Below, piece by piece: positions 1 through 8,438 of a DNA stretch of 64,000 nt. Position numbers and translations under genes: made by a program. A model generated the notes under the pieces. That model saw only the letters and a program-made list of their open reading frames with translations, was not told the origin of the DNA and did not search any database. This DNA is from Vicinamibacterales bacterium (GTDB lineage: Bacteria; Acidobacteriota; Vicinamibacteria; Vicinamibacterales; UBA2999). The stretch is from positions 1 to 64,000 of the forward strand of contig JBAZYO010000007.1 in the NCBI GenBank assembly GCA_041659285.1. Direction: 5' to 3'. How positions within the stretch are numbered: the stretch's first letter is position 1; the number at the start of each line of letters is the position of its first letter.

Positions 1-261
1 CGCGCTGAACAAGATGAAGTCAGGGCAGAAGAACCGAACGTACTAACTAACCCCGAAGGGGCCATTCTCCAGTAACGATTGGTCCGAAGAAACCCGGCAG
101 GTCAGGAGCTCGTCAAGAAGTTGCGCGAGCAGCAGGTCTGCGCCGAGAACAAGGCGTCGTGAACGCGATTTTCACGCTGCATCCACGCCGCAAAACACCG
201 CGGGTTCGCGCATGCTCACCGGCACCTCACGCAGTACTGAGATAGACGCATACCTCTGCCC
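1..261. other. Window edge without a confident gene
   Basis: No complete gene is visible. One forward frame ends at a TAA at 73-75. The same frame then stays open to a TGA at 160-162 and reads GQELVKKLREQQVCAENKAS at its end, which looks protein-like. No start codon or upstream body is seen, so it may be the tail of a decayed gene. Another frame ends at 44-46 with NKMKSGQKNRTY and could be the tail of a gene entering from the left. Neither can be assigned. Confidence 0.3.
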
Positions 262-912
262 TTAAGCCTCCGGGGGCGTCGTGAACGCTTCGGGGCCCTC
301 GATGGCATCGAACCCACCTACCATGAAGAAGGTTTTGTCCGGCTGGGACAGCGCGAGCTTCCAGTGATACTTGCCTTCGTGCTCGACGATTGCGAGCGCC
401 TCAACCGCGAAACCATGCGGGCGCGAGAGTGCCACCATCTCTTCGCGCATGACCTTCGCTCGGCCTCTCGGCTCCGCCGGCCAGCCAACCGGCTGCCCCG
501 CTATGTGCCAGAGCAGGAAGGCTCCGAACCCCTTCCAGTTCTGGTAGTACTCGAATACCGTCACGGGCAGCGCGTTCTCTCGGAAGAGCGCCATCAGTTG
601 CGTGCGGAGTTGAGGGAATCCGATGACGCGGGAAATCAGGCTCGGCGTTTCCGGGCTCGTCGGCGCCATGTTCTCCGCGATGACCCTGGTGATGTCCCGT
701 AAGACCTCGAAGCACACCAGAGAGCGGTCGAGCGCCGTATGGACAGTCCAGTCGGCGTAGAACGACACGACGCGGAAGCGCTCCGGCGCCTCCGACGCCT
801 CGATCAGGTGCCGCGCCTGCACCATGACAAAGCACACATCCTCGCGTTTCATCGTCTCGCCGGCCGCTCCCAGCCTCTTGAGCCACTTCTCAAGCCGGTA
901 TCGCGCGTTCAT
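262..912 (-). CDS. Hypothetical protein, 216 aa
   Basis: Function not recognised. The frame runs from ATG at 912 to a stop at 262. The product is soluble in appearance, with no signal peptide or membrane segment. It is rich in aromatic residues in its middle (a run reading FEYYQNWKGFGAFLLWHIAG at about residues 120-139) and starts with a basic helix-like stretch. It stands alone: the next gene to the right points the other way from 1056. The codon pattern is GC-rich at third positions, as for its neighbours, which supports it being real over the opposing frames in the same interval. Confidence 0.6.
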   Translation of the reverse strand: MNARYRLEKWLKRLGAAGETMKREDVCFVMVQARHLIEASEAPERFRVVSFYADWTVHTALDRSLVCFEVLRDITRVIAENMAPTSPETPSLISRVIGFPQLRTQLMALFRENALPVTVFEYYQNWKGFGAFLLWHIAGQPVGWPAEPRGRAKVMREEMVALSRPHGFAVEALAIVEHEGKYHWKLALSQPDKTFFMVGGFDAIEGPEAFTTPPEA

Positions 913-1017
913 GCGACCGATGATCGCAGGTTAGGGGGCTACCGACAACGGAGGCGCCGACGATGAACCTCTCGGCCAGCCATCGGCACGCCCCGCAGAG
1001 CGGGTCGCTCGTGCGTC

Positions 1018-1051
1018 TACAATGACGCGAAGCCGTTCAACCCGGCTTCGC
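1018..1051 (+). promoter_or_regulatory. Leader with -10-like hexamer and hairpin before the glycosyltransferase gene
   Basis: A -10-like TACAAT lies at 1018-1023, with no clear -35. It is followed by a perfect 9-bp hairpin: GCGAAGCCG at 1027-1035, a 7-nt loop, and CGGCTTCGC at 1043-1051. The hairpin ends 4 nt before the ATG at 1056, so it would cover the ribosome-binding region of any transcript containing it. Function is inference. Confidence 0.35.
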
Positions 1052-1055
1052 TCAT

Positions 1056-3200
1056 ATGAACGACTCTGCTCACGCGGCAACGGCCTGGCGCTGGCGCCGG
1101 ATCGCGGCGATCGTGACGGCGGCCTTCGTCGTCAAGCTGGTGGTGCTCCTGCAGCTGTGGAACCACCCGCTGCTGCAGCCCCACGGTGAACTCGACACCG
1201 CCTACTACGTCACCCTCAGCCGCCAGATCGCCTCCGCAGGTGTGTTGGCGCCCACCGGGGTGTTCGTCGTGTCGCCGCTGTATGTGTATTTCCTCGCGAC
1301 CGTGTTTGCCGCCGGGGGATCGTTGCTGGCGGCGCTACTGGTCCAGATCGGCCTGGGGGCTGCGGCGGTCGGCTTGCTGTTCGCCACCGCGCGGCACTGG
1401 TTTGGCGAACGGGCCGCCCTCGCGGCCGCCGGACTGGCGATCCTGACGGGCTTCTTCACGTTCAGCGAAGTGCTGATCCTGCAGTCGGCATTGGATCCCT
1501 TTCTCGTATCGTGTGCGCTCTATGCCCTGACGCGTACGGCGGCCGGCGGAGGCACAGGGGCATTCGCCGCCGCTGGCGCCTCCCTCGGGTTGCTCGCTCT
1601 GAACCGACCCAATGCGCTGGTGTTCGCCGTGGCGGCGGCCGCCGCCGTGTTTGTGATCCAATGGCGTCAGAAGGCCGCGGTTCACGAAGGGCGCGGGACG
1701 CGGGTCAAACGCGCCACGGTGCTGCTGGTTGCCTTGCTCGTCGTACTCGCCGCCAACGCCGCGCGCAACTACGCCGTGTCAGGGCAGCCCCTGGTGATTG
1801 CGTCACACGGCGGGCTCAATCTCTACATCGGCAACCACGATCGCGCCGACGGCACCTACACGCCGGTGCCGGGCATCACGCCATCGATCGCAGGACAGGT
1901 CAGTGATTCGACCCGCGTTGCGGAGTCGAACACGGGTCGAACGCTTTCTCCCAGCGAGGTCTCCAACTACTTCGCCTGGCGGGCCATCGACTGGGTCACC
2001 GAACATCCCGCCGACGCGCTCCGCCTGTCGTTACGCAAGGTCGGGATTCTGCTCAACCGCGTCGACGTTCCACTCAACTACAGTTACGCCTTCTACGCGC
2101 GCGAGCCATCCTCGTTCCTTCGCGTGCTGGCGGCCGGGCCGTGGCTGATCCTGCCGTTCGGCCTGGTCGGGTTGTTCTGGCCGGCGCTGCGCGCCAGCCG
2201 CCGCGGGTACTGGGTCTGGGCGATGTTCGTCCCGGTGTACGGAGCCGCGGTGGTGCTCTTCTTCGTGTCGGACCGCTATCGGATGCCCCTGCTCGTGCCC
2301 CTGTGCGCGACGGCTGGCGCCGCGCTCGTCCGGTTCTTCGACCTGGCGCGCGCCCGCCAGATCGTTCCGCTCCTATTACCGACCGCGGCCATGGCGGTGA
2401 CCGCGCTGGTGGTGTTCGCGAACCTCGGTCTCGACAATGGGATTGGCGGCGAGCAGACGCGCAAGGCCGTCTGGTTCGTCGAGCAAGGATCGTTCGACGA
2501 AGCCCGCCGATACGTCGAACAGATCTCGAACGAACACAGTCACCCTGGGGTGTTACGGTTCAGTGTCGGGCAGGCGCTGCTCGATGCCGGGCGCCACGGC
2601 GATGCGGCTGGCCTCCTGGCTGAGGCCATCACGATCGATGGCCCGCGGCCCGCCATCCAGCTCGCGTTGGGAGAAGCGCTGGCCGGTAGCGGCAGGGCGG
2701 CCGAGGCCGTGGGACACCTGGAAGCGGCCTACGACAGCGGCCACGACGTCACTGTCGCCGGGCCGCTGCTCGTGCGTGCGCTCATCCTGGCGGGCCGGCC
2801 AGACGACGCCGTCAGGCGGATCTCGATCATGCCGGCGTCGGTCGCTGGAGATTCCGCGGAGGTCGCGCTCGACTTCGGGACGCTGGCGCTCGAGCGCGGT
2901 GCCCTGGTTGAGGCGTTCCGATGGCTGCAGGTCGCGGTTGAGCGGGCACCCGATCGGGCCGAGGCGCACGAGAAGCTGGGCCTGGCGATCTTCCTGCAGG
3001 GTGACCCTCAATCGGCCCTGGCGCACCTCGAGCGCGCGATCCGCCTGGATCCGGCGCGGGCCAGTGCGCATCTCAATCTCGCCGCGCTGTACGCCGAACT
3101 CGGGAGGTTTGCCGAGGCCCGCGGCCGTGCGGCGGAAGCGTTTCGCCTCGACCCCGCCGAGCCGCGCGCGGCGGAACTGCTCAAGGCGCTCCCGAAGTAA
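1056..3200 (+). CDS. Multi-pass membrane glycosyltransferase (GT39/ArnT-like) with C-terminal TPRs
   Basis: The first 450 or so residues are strongly hydrophobic, with about ten membrane segments. An early luminal-type acidic motif, GELDTAYYVTLSRQ (residues 44-57), matches the place where PMT/ArnT-family lipid-linked sugar transferases carry their catalytic Asp (D47 here). From about residue 470 the protein turns into TPR-like helical repeats, for example EAHEKLGLAIFLQGDPQSAL and SAHLNLAALYAELGRFAEA. The likely role is transfer of a sugar from a polyprenyl-phosphate donor at the cytoplasmic membrane, with the TPR part for protein contact. Substrate cannot be told. The 714-aa length fits such GT-TPR fusions. 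The family call is firm, the activity is inferred. Confidence 0.75.
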   Translation: MNDSAHAATAWRWRRIAAIVTAAFVVKLVVLLQLWNHPLLQPHGELDTAYYVTLSRQIASAGVLAPTGVFVVSPLYVYFLATVFAAGGSLLAALLVQIGLGAAAVGLLFATARHWFGERAALAAAGLAILTGFFTFSEVLILQSALDPFLVSCALYALTRTAAGGGTGAFAAAGASLGLLALNRPNALVFAVAAAAAVFVIQWRQKAAVHEGRGTRVKRATVLLVALLVVLAANAARNYAVSGQPLVIASHGGLNLYIGNHDRADGTYTPVPGITPSIAGQVSDSTRVAESNTGRTLSPSEVSNYFAWRAIDWVTEHPADALRLSLRKVGILLNRVDVPLNYSYAFYAREPSSFLRVLAAGPWLILPFGLVGLFWPALRASRRGYWVWAMFVPVYGAAVVLFFVSDRYRMPLLVPLCATAGAALVRFFDLARARQIVPLLLPTAAMAVTALVVFANLGLDNGIGGEQTRKAVWFVEQGSFDEARRYVEQISNEHSHPGVLRFSVGQALLDAGRHGDAAGLLAEAITIDGPRPAIQLALGEALAGSGRAAEAVGHLEAAYDSGHDVTVAGPLLVRALILAGRPDDAVRRISIMPASVAGDSAEVALDFGTLALERGALVEAFRWLQVAVERAPDRAEAHEKLGLAIFLQGDPQSALAHLERAIRLDPARASAHLNLAALYAELGRFAEARGRAAEAFRLDPAEPRAAELLKALPK

Positions 3201-3347
3201 CTGCCCTGGCGGGTTTGGCGGTAAGATCCAGTCGCGCGGATTGCTTTTGAGACGGGAACCACCATGCGTCGGTCGGAGGAATTTTGTCCTGCATCGACAA
3301 CGACCCCACAGGTCTCGTCGATGCCTACCCCACGGGAGGAATGCGCC

Positions 3348-6300
3348 ATGACAAGGCTTACGCGATTCGGAATGCTCATAGTCGCCGCAATGATGGCGGG
3401 CGTGCTCGCAGCGGAGGCGCAGACCACGGGCGGCAGCCTGCGAGGCTACGTCAAGGACGACCAGGGCGGAGCGCTGCCGGGTGTCACGGTGACCGCCAAG
3501 AGCCCCGACATGATCCAACCGGCGTCCGGCATCACCGACGGCACCGGTTACTACCGCCTGATTAACCTGCCACCGGGCGAGTACGCGATCACCGCGGAAC
3601 TGCCGGGGTTCTCGACGTTCGTGCGCGACGGGATCCTTCTGCGCGCGGCCGTGAATTTCCAGGTCGACATCACCCTGAAGCTCGGCGCGCTGTCCGAGAC
3701 CATCACCGTCTCGGGCGACTCGCCCATGCTGGAGGTCAGCAAGCCGGGCAACATCCTGAACATCGACGGCGAGTTCCAGAAGGCGATGCCGCTGGCCGCC
3801 AGGCGCAACTGGACCGACTTCCTCGAGCAGACGCCCGGCGTCCACTCCCGGCCGTTTGACGATGGCAGCGGGCGGTCGGTCTACTTCGGACACGCCACCG
3901 AACACTTCGCCCATGTCGTGCAGCTCGAGGGCATGCAGGCGGGCAACTACAACGACTTCCAGCTCACCTACGTGCAGATGGGGTCGGACATGATTCAAGA
4001 CACGCAGGTCAAGACGGGCGGGGCCGATGCCGGCACGCCGATGGGGACCGGGCTGGCGATCAACGTGATCACCAAGAGCGGTGGCAACACCTTCAAGGGC
4101 ACCGCCGGCTACGCGTATCAGCCGCTCCGCTGGAGCGGCGACAACACCTCGCACAGGACGGAATTCGCCCTGACCGGGCCGCTCGCCACCTACTCGACCT
4201 GCCCGGACAAGAAGTGCGTGTCGACCGGCGGCACGCCGGTGCAGTCCGACATCGGCCAGTTCGATGGTTCGCTCGGCGGGCCGATCGTGAAGGACCGCGC
4301 CTGGTTCTTCGGCTCGTTCCGCAAGTCGGCCGTCGAGACCCAGATCAGCCGGAACTCGAAGAACGTGGACGACATCAAGAAGTTCTATCCCAACGCCACG
4401 TTGTTCCCCCAGCAGATCAAGGGCTACCAGCCCTACGTCAAGGTCACCACGCGCGTCGGCACCAGTCATGAGCTGTCGGGGTTCTTCCAGCGCGACCGCA
4501 CCCACGGCCAGAGCAACTGGGCCTACTTCTTCGATCCCATCAACGTGTATTCGAATGGCGGCAACGTCTACAGCGGGAAGCTCACATCGACGTGGGGCCA
4601 GCGGCTGACCACCACGTTTTCGGCCGGCTACAACAACAAGAGCGGCAACGACAACGACACCTACACGGCGTTCGGGTTCGACGCCCAGGGACCGAACATC
4701 GCCGTCTATGACGGCACCCGGATCTCCAGCGGCCTGATCACGGGCAATGCGCTCATCCTCGAGGGCGGGAACAACCAGTCCCGGACCTTCGTGCCCGCAT
4801 CGCTGTACCTGTTTCGCGGCGACATGACTTACTACAAAGAAGGCTGGCTCGGCTCCCATGAGTTCGGAACCGGGTTCTTCCTGGAACCGCAGAACATCTA
4901 CGATCAGCGGACGGAGTACGTCAATGACGGGTTCATACGGGAGGCCCGGACGGTGGTGGACCCCGCCAATCCTTCGAGGGGAACCGTGCCGTTCCGGCGT
5001 GACTACCGGAGCCCCGTCAGCCTGCAGACCCGGCAGGCCCGCGACAGCAACTACGCGTTCTACGCGCAGGACAGCTGGAAACCAAACGAACGTCTGACGG
5101 CGAACCTCGGGATGCGGTTCGACTTCGTCAAGCGCGTGGACGAGGTGAAGGGCATCACGCGGCAGAAATCGTGGACCGTGCAACCGCGGGTAGGCGCGAC
5201 CTACCTCCTGACCGAGGATGCCAAAAACGTCCTGCGGGCCGGATATGCCCGCCTGGGCGAACAGGTGATGGGCCGCGACGGCGTCACCATTTTTGGCGCG
5301 GACGACACGGCGTCCCTCCGTCAAGAGTACGATAACAACCTCGACGGTGTGTTCGAGACTATCGTGCTCTCGCCGGCATCGACGGCGGCCGTGGCCGCGC
5401 AGCAGATTGCGCCCGGTCTGCATCAGCCCTACCTCGACGAGTTCATCGTCGGATTCCGGCGCCAGTTCGGCTGGCAGATTGGTCTGGATGTCGGCTACAT
5501 CAACCGCGCCTACAAAGATATGTGGGCCAATATCGACATCAACGGCATCTATCCCAGCGCACCTGGCCTGCCGTTCCTCGGTTTCGGCAAGGTCGATCCC
5601 AACCAGGGACAAATCCAGCAGCAGACGAACAACACCTGGAGCCAGCTCAAGTACCAGGCCCTTGAAGTGACCCTGACGAAGAACATGTCGCACGGGTTCC
5701 AGCTCATTGCCGGCTTCAACCGCCAGTGGCACAAGATGGACGGCACGTGGAACCCGACCGACCCGGCCGCCTTCGTGCAGCCGGACCACTTCGCCAACAA
5801 CGCCAACCTCTACATGCCGCGCGGCAACAACGACGGCAACTCGCTGCCGGACACGGGCAACGCCCTGAGCTACGGCCCGACGTGGATGAAGTACCGCGCG
5901 AACTTCGGCGGCGTGTGGCAGGCGCCCTGGGGCATCAACGTAGCCGGCAACGTCACGGTGCAGGCGGGCCCGTGGTCGGGATCGCCGTTGTATCAGCTGT
6001 CAGCGACCGATCCCGACGTCGTCAAGTACGGGCCGGCGACGTTCACGCTCGCCAACGGATCCCCGGCGGCCAACCCGCTGCGGACGCGCAACCGCTATGT
6101 GTTCAGCGACCGCGGTGAAGGCCAGGTCCAGGCGCCGACCATCACGACCGCCGGCTTGAAGCTCGGCAAGGTCCTGAAGTACCAGCGCTACCAGGTCGAG
6201 ATCGCGGCGAACATCTACAACCTGTTCAACGGTGGCAACTACACCCAGTACAACTACAACAGCGCTTACCAGAGCTGGAGCTCGAACTTCCTGCTGATGG

Positions 6301-6353
6301 CCAACCAGCAGCCGGCGCGCGCGTTCCAGTTGACGGTGGTCGGCCGGTTCTAG
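3348..6353 (+). CDS. TonB-dependent receptor, Oar-like, with carboxypeptidase-regulatory domain
   Basis: An outer-membrane receptor of about 1001 aa. The ATG at 3348 is chosen because GGGAGGA (3334-3340) lies 7 nt upstream and the residues after it form a signal peptide ending AEA-Q (about residue 24). An in-frame ATG at 3264 would add 28 residues of poor sequence. Residues about 28-110 form a carboxypeptidase-D-like regulatory beta domain (GGSLRGYVKDDQGGALPGVTV), then a plug at about 115-240, then a long beta-barrel rich in aromatic and Asn residues. It ends in Phe (VVGRF), as expected for outer-membrane barrels. Such receptors import large or unusual substrates using TonB energy, and the ligand is unknown. 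It is followed by a strong terminator, so it is probably transcribed alone. Confidence 0.9.
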   Translation: MTRLTRFGMLIVAAMMAGVLAAEAQTTGGSLRGYVKDDQGGALPGVTVTAKSPDMIQPASGITDGTGYYRLINLPPGEYAITAELPGFSTFVRDGILLRAAVNFQVDITLKLGALSETITVSGDSPMLEVSKPGNILNIDGEFQKAMPLAARRNWTDFLEQTPGVHSRPFDDGSGRSVYFGHATEHFAHVVQLEGMQAGNYNDFQLTYVQMGSDMIQDTQVKTGGADAGTPMGTGLAINVITKSGGNTFKGTAGYAYQPLRWSGDNTSHRTEFALTGPLATYSTCPDKKCVSTGGTPVQSDIGQFDGSLGGPIVKDRAWFFGSFRKSAVETQISRNSKNVDDIKKFYPNATLFPQQIKGYQPYVKVTTRVGTSHELSGFFQRDRTHGQSNWAYFFDPINVYSNGGNVYSGKLTSTWGQRLTTTFSAGYNNKSGNDNDTYTAFGFDAQGPNIAVYDGTRISSGLITGNALILEGGNNQSRTFVPASLYLFRGDMTYYKEGWLGSHEFGTGFFLEPQNIYDQRTEYVNDGFIREARTVVDPANPSRGTVPFRRDYRSPVSLQTRQARDSNYAFYAQDSWKPNERLTANLGMRFDFVKRVDEVKGITRQKSWTVQPRVGATYLLTEDAKNVLRAGYARLGEQVMGRDGVTIFGADDTASLRQEYDNNLDGVFETIVLSPASTAAVAAQQIAPGLHQPYLDEFIVGFRRQFGWQIGLDVGYINRAYKDMWANIDINGIYPSAPGLPFLGFGKVDPNQGQIQQQTNNTWSQLKYQALEVTLTKNMSHGFQLIAGFNRQWHKMDGTWNPTDPAAFVQPDHFANNANLYMPRGNNDGNSLPDTGNALSYGPTWMKYRANFGGVWQAPWGINVAGNVTVQAGPWSGSPLYQLSATDPDVVKYGPATFTLANGSPAANPLRTRNRYVFSDRGEGQVQAPTITTAGLKLGKVLKYQRYQVEIAANIYNLFNGGNYTQYNYNSAYQSWSSNFLLMANQQPARAFQLTVVGRF

Positions 6354-6383
6354 GTCGCACCGGACAGGTCGACACGTGAAGTC

Positions 6384-6415
6384 GCGGCCGGGGTCTCGTG
6401 GCCCCGGCCGCTTTT
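6384..6415 (+). terminator. Rho-independent terminator after the Oar-like receptor
   Basis: Perfect 10-bp GC stem GCGGCCGGGG (6384-6393) and CCCCGGCCGC (6402-6411), 8-nt loop, followed by TTTT (6412-6415). It sits 30 nt after the receptor stop codon. Confidence 0.85.
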
Positions 6416-6456
6416 CGTTGTACGGGAAGGACATCCTGCCGGCCCGTGGTGTCGTG

Positions 6457-6486
6457 TTGACACTTCGCCGGATCGTGCTTTACGAT
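6457..6486 (+). promoter_or_regulatory. Sigma70-type promoter for the small membrane protein gene
   Basis: Consensus -35 TTGACA at 6457-6462 and -10 TACGAT at 6481-6486, 18-bp spacer. It lies about 40 nt before the start codon at 6528, and a ribosome-binding site AGGGGGA lies at 6516-6522. Confidence 0.65.
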
Positions 6487-6527
6487 GCAAAGTTCTTTTC
6501 GCAACCCGTCATCACAGGGGGATCCTG

Positions 6528-6818
6528 ATGCTCGCCACCATGCTCCGGCGGCCGAGTGCCGTCGTTCCCGTCGCCATGTCGGTCGCCGCGCTCGCCCTCG
6601 TGGTGGGCTATCTCGCCCTGCACGGCACGGCCCGCCAGGAGGACGAGGGCGCCGCCGCCCACTTGTGGCAACTCCTCATGGCCGGCCAGGTGCCGGTTGT
6701 GGCGTACTTCGCCATGCGATGGCTCCCCGCCGAGCCCAAGGCGGCGCTGATGGTTCTGGCCCTCCAGGTGGGTACGGCGCTCGCCTCGGCGTTCCCAATC
6801 TGGTGGTTCGGGTGGTAG
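6528..6818 (+). CDS. Small hypothetical membrane protein, 96 aa
   Basis: Three hydrophobic stretches are visible: about residues 11-31 (VVPVAMSVAALALVVGYLAL), 46-64 and 71-90. The protein ends in FPIWWFGW. No family is recognised. The start is well supported by AGGGGGA 5 nt upstream and by a consensus promoter at 6457-6486. It converges on the amidohydrolase gene, whose stop lies 5 nt after its own, and no obvious terminator separates them. Confidence 0.6.
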   Translation: MLATMLRRPSAVVPVAMSVAALALVVGYLALHGTARQEDEGAAAHLWQLLMAGQVPVVAYFAMRWLPAEPKAALMVLALQVGTALASAFPIWWFGW

Positions 6819-6823
6819 TCAGA

Positions 6824-8329
6824 TCAGCGCGGGCGCGGCAGGCGCGGCACGTTGAGAGGACCGGCCTCCAGCACCTGGCCCCAGATCCGGCGCCCCACCG
6901 CGTCGGCTTCCCGGATGACGCGGTCTTCATCCATGGTCAGGACCTTGCCTTTGCGCATGACGAACTGACCGTCGACCATGACCGACTCGATGTCGGCCGG
7001 GTGACCACTGTGAATCCAGGCCGAGACGATGCGGCCCGCCGGCACGAGGTAGGGCCGCAGGGTGTTCACGACCAGGATGTCCGCCTTCTTGCCCACTTCG
7101 AGCGAGCCGAGACCTTTCTCCTGGTTCACGGCGCGCGCGCCGCCTTCGGTGGCGTCGGCGAGGATGTCTTCGGGCTGCGGCAGCAGGCCGGGCCGCTCGT
7201 CCTCGCGCCGGACTCGTTCGGTCAGCAGTGCGATGCGCATCACTTCGAAGACGTCGGTGGTGTTGTTGTCGGTGCCAAGCGCGATCGGGCAGCCCGCCGC
7301 GCGCAGCGCGGGGATGGGCGGAATGACCCCTCGGTTCGCGGCCATGCCGGCCTGGTGGGAAATGATGGTGCGGGAACGGCCGAGCAAGGCGATCTCGGCC
7401 GCATCGACATACCGGGCGTGCGCCGCGAACAGCCGGGGACCGAGGAAGCCGTGCCTGTCGAGATACGCCGCCGGCCGCAGCCCATGGAACTTCTGCATGA
7501 ACTCAAACTCGGGCGTGCTCTGGTTCAAGTGGATCGTGTAGCCGAGATCGTGTTTCCCGGCGAACGCGCGGATCGCCTGCAGCAGCTCGGGCGATGAGGT
7601 CTCGACCAGCGCGGCGGCCGGGAACACGCTGATGCGCCCCTGGTTCTTGCCGTGCCAGGCGGAGTACAGGTCGTTGATGCGCTGCATGCCCTCGTCTCGG
7701 AGCCTGGCCGAGAACGTGGGGGCGACACTCTTGGCCAACCCCTCCGGGGACATCGGGCCCGCCACGTTCTCGCTATCGCGGACGGATTCCGCGAACACGC
7801 AGCGCAACCCTGACCGCGCCAGCGCCGCGGCGCTGCGGCTGATGTTCGCGACGTTTTCCACGATGGTCGTCGTGCCGGTCCTGATCGCTTCCAACGCGGC
7901 GACGGTGACCATCAGCGTGGCCTCTTCCCCTTGGAGGAGGCTGGCGGGCTGGATGGCCAGGCGCGCCGAGTTGGGGAAGCCGAAGTCTTCGTTGAAGCCA
8001 CGCTGGAGCACGGCCCCCATGTGGGCGTGACAGTTGATCAGTCCCGGGAAGAGCGCCTTACCCCGTCCGTCGTAGACCTCGGCCCGCGGATAGGTCTTGA
8101 GGATCTGATCGGTCGGACCAATCGCCACGATCGTGTCGCCCTGCACGGCGAGCGCCACGTCGTGCTGGACGGCATCCGCGTTCGCCACGGTGGTGTGCGA
8201 AAAGACGACCGTGGCACTCGGCGGTGCTTGCGCCTGAAGGCCGCCTTGCTCGAGGAGGAGCGCGGCCGCACCGGCTCCCGCGCCGGCGAGCAGTTCACGA
8301 CGACTGATGTTGTTGGTGGAGCCCGGCAT
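6824..8329 (-). CDS. Tat-exported metal-dependent amidohydrolase
   Basis: Belongs to the amidohydrolase superfamily, in the chlorohydrolase/cytosine-deaminase-like branch. The motif NCHAHMGAV carries the metal ligands H101 and H103. Later residues such as IHLNQS, AAHARYVDA and LGTDNNTTD fit the remaining His and Asp ligands of the TIM barrel. The ATG at 8329 is preferred over the longer frame because it opens directly on a twin-arginine signal, NISRRELLAGAGAGAAALLL. About 501 aa. It likely hydrolyses an amidine, ring or amide bond outside the cytoplasm, and the substrate is not known. It is the last gene of the leftward group headed by the cytochrome/monooxygenase gene at 10928, though 109 nt with a hairpin separate it from the preceding gene. 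Confidence 0.82.
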   Translation of the reverse strand: MPGSTNNISRRELLAGAGAGAAALLLEQGGLQAQAPPSATVVFSHTTVANADAVQHDVALAVQGDTIVAIGPTDQILKTYPRAEVYDGRGKALFPGLINCHAHMGAVLQRGFNEDFGFPNSARLAIQPASLLQGEEATLMVTVAALEAIRTGTTTIVENVANISRSAAALARSGLRCVFAESVRDSENVAGPMSPEGLAKSVAPTFSARLRDEGMQRINDLYSAWHGKNQGRISVFPAAALVETSSPELLQAIRAFAGKHDLGYTIHLNQSTPEFEFMQKFHGLRPAAYLDRHGFLGPRLFAAHARYVDAAEIALLGRSRTIISHQAGMAANRGVIPPIPALRAAGCPIALGTDNNTTDVFEVMRIALLTERVRREDERPGLLPQPEDILADATEGGARAVNQEKGLGSLEVGKKADILVVNTLRPYLVPAGRIVSAWIHSGHPADIESVMVDGQFVMRKGKVLTMDEDRVIREADAVGRRIWGQVLEAGPLNVPRLPRPR

Positions 8330-8386
8330 GAGTGACCTCGCCGGGATAGTAACCGTTCTTGCTTCGGCGCGCTCGGTTGGCTTGCC

Positions 8387-8416
8387 AGCCGGGGATCGAA
8401 CCTGGGATCCCCGGCT
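8387..8416. repeat. Perfect 11-bp hairpin inside a tRNA-like sequence
   Basis: AGCCGGGGATC (8387-8397) pairs with GATCCCCGGCT (8406-8416) around an 8-nt loop. Read on the minus strand, the surrounding sequence (8439 down to 8380) has tRNA-like pieces: a D-loop-like GGTAACGCGC, a T-arm-like GGTTCGATCCCCGG, and GCCA at the end. The anticodon arm is too short and no 5' acceptor half is found. It directly follows the stop codon of the exported protein gene and may act as a terminator or processing point. Confidence 0.5.
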
Positions 8417-8438
8417 CAGCACGCGCGTTACCAGGCCG

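Noticed and set aside
2553..5789. Open frame of over 1000 codons on the minus strand opposite the first Oar-like receptor
   Set aside because: It is a mirror of the GC-rich codon pattern of the receptor and the glycosyltransferase gene. The translation has no family motif and is full of Arg/Val/Gly/Ala runs, while the plus strand holds clear domains.
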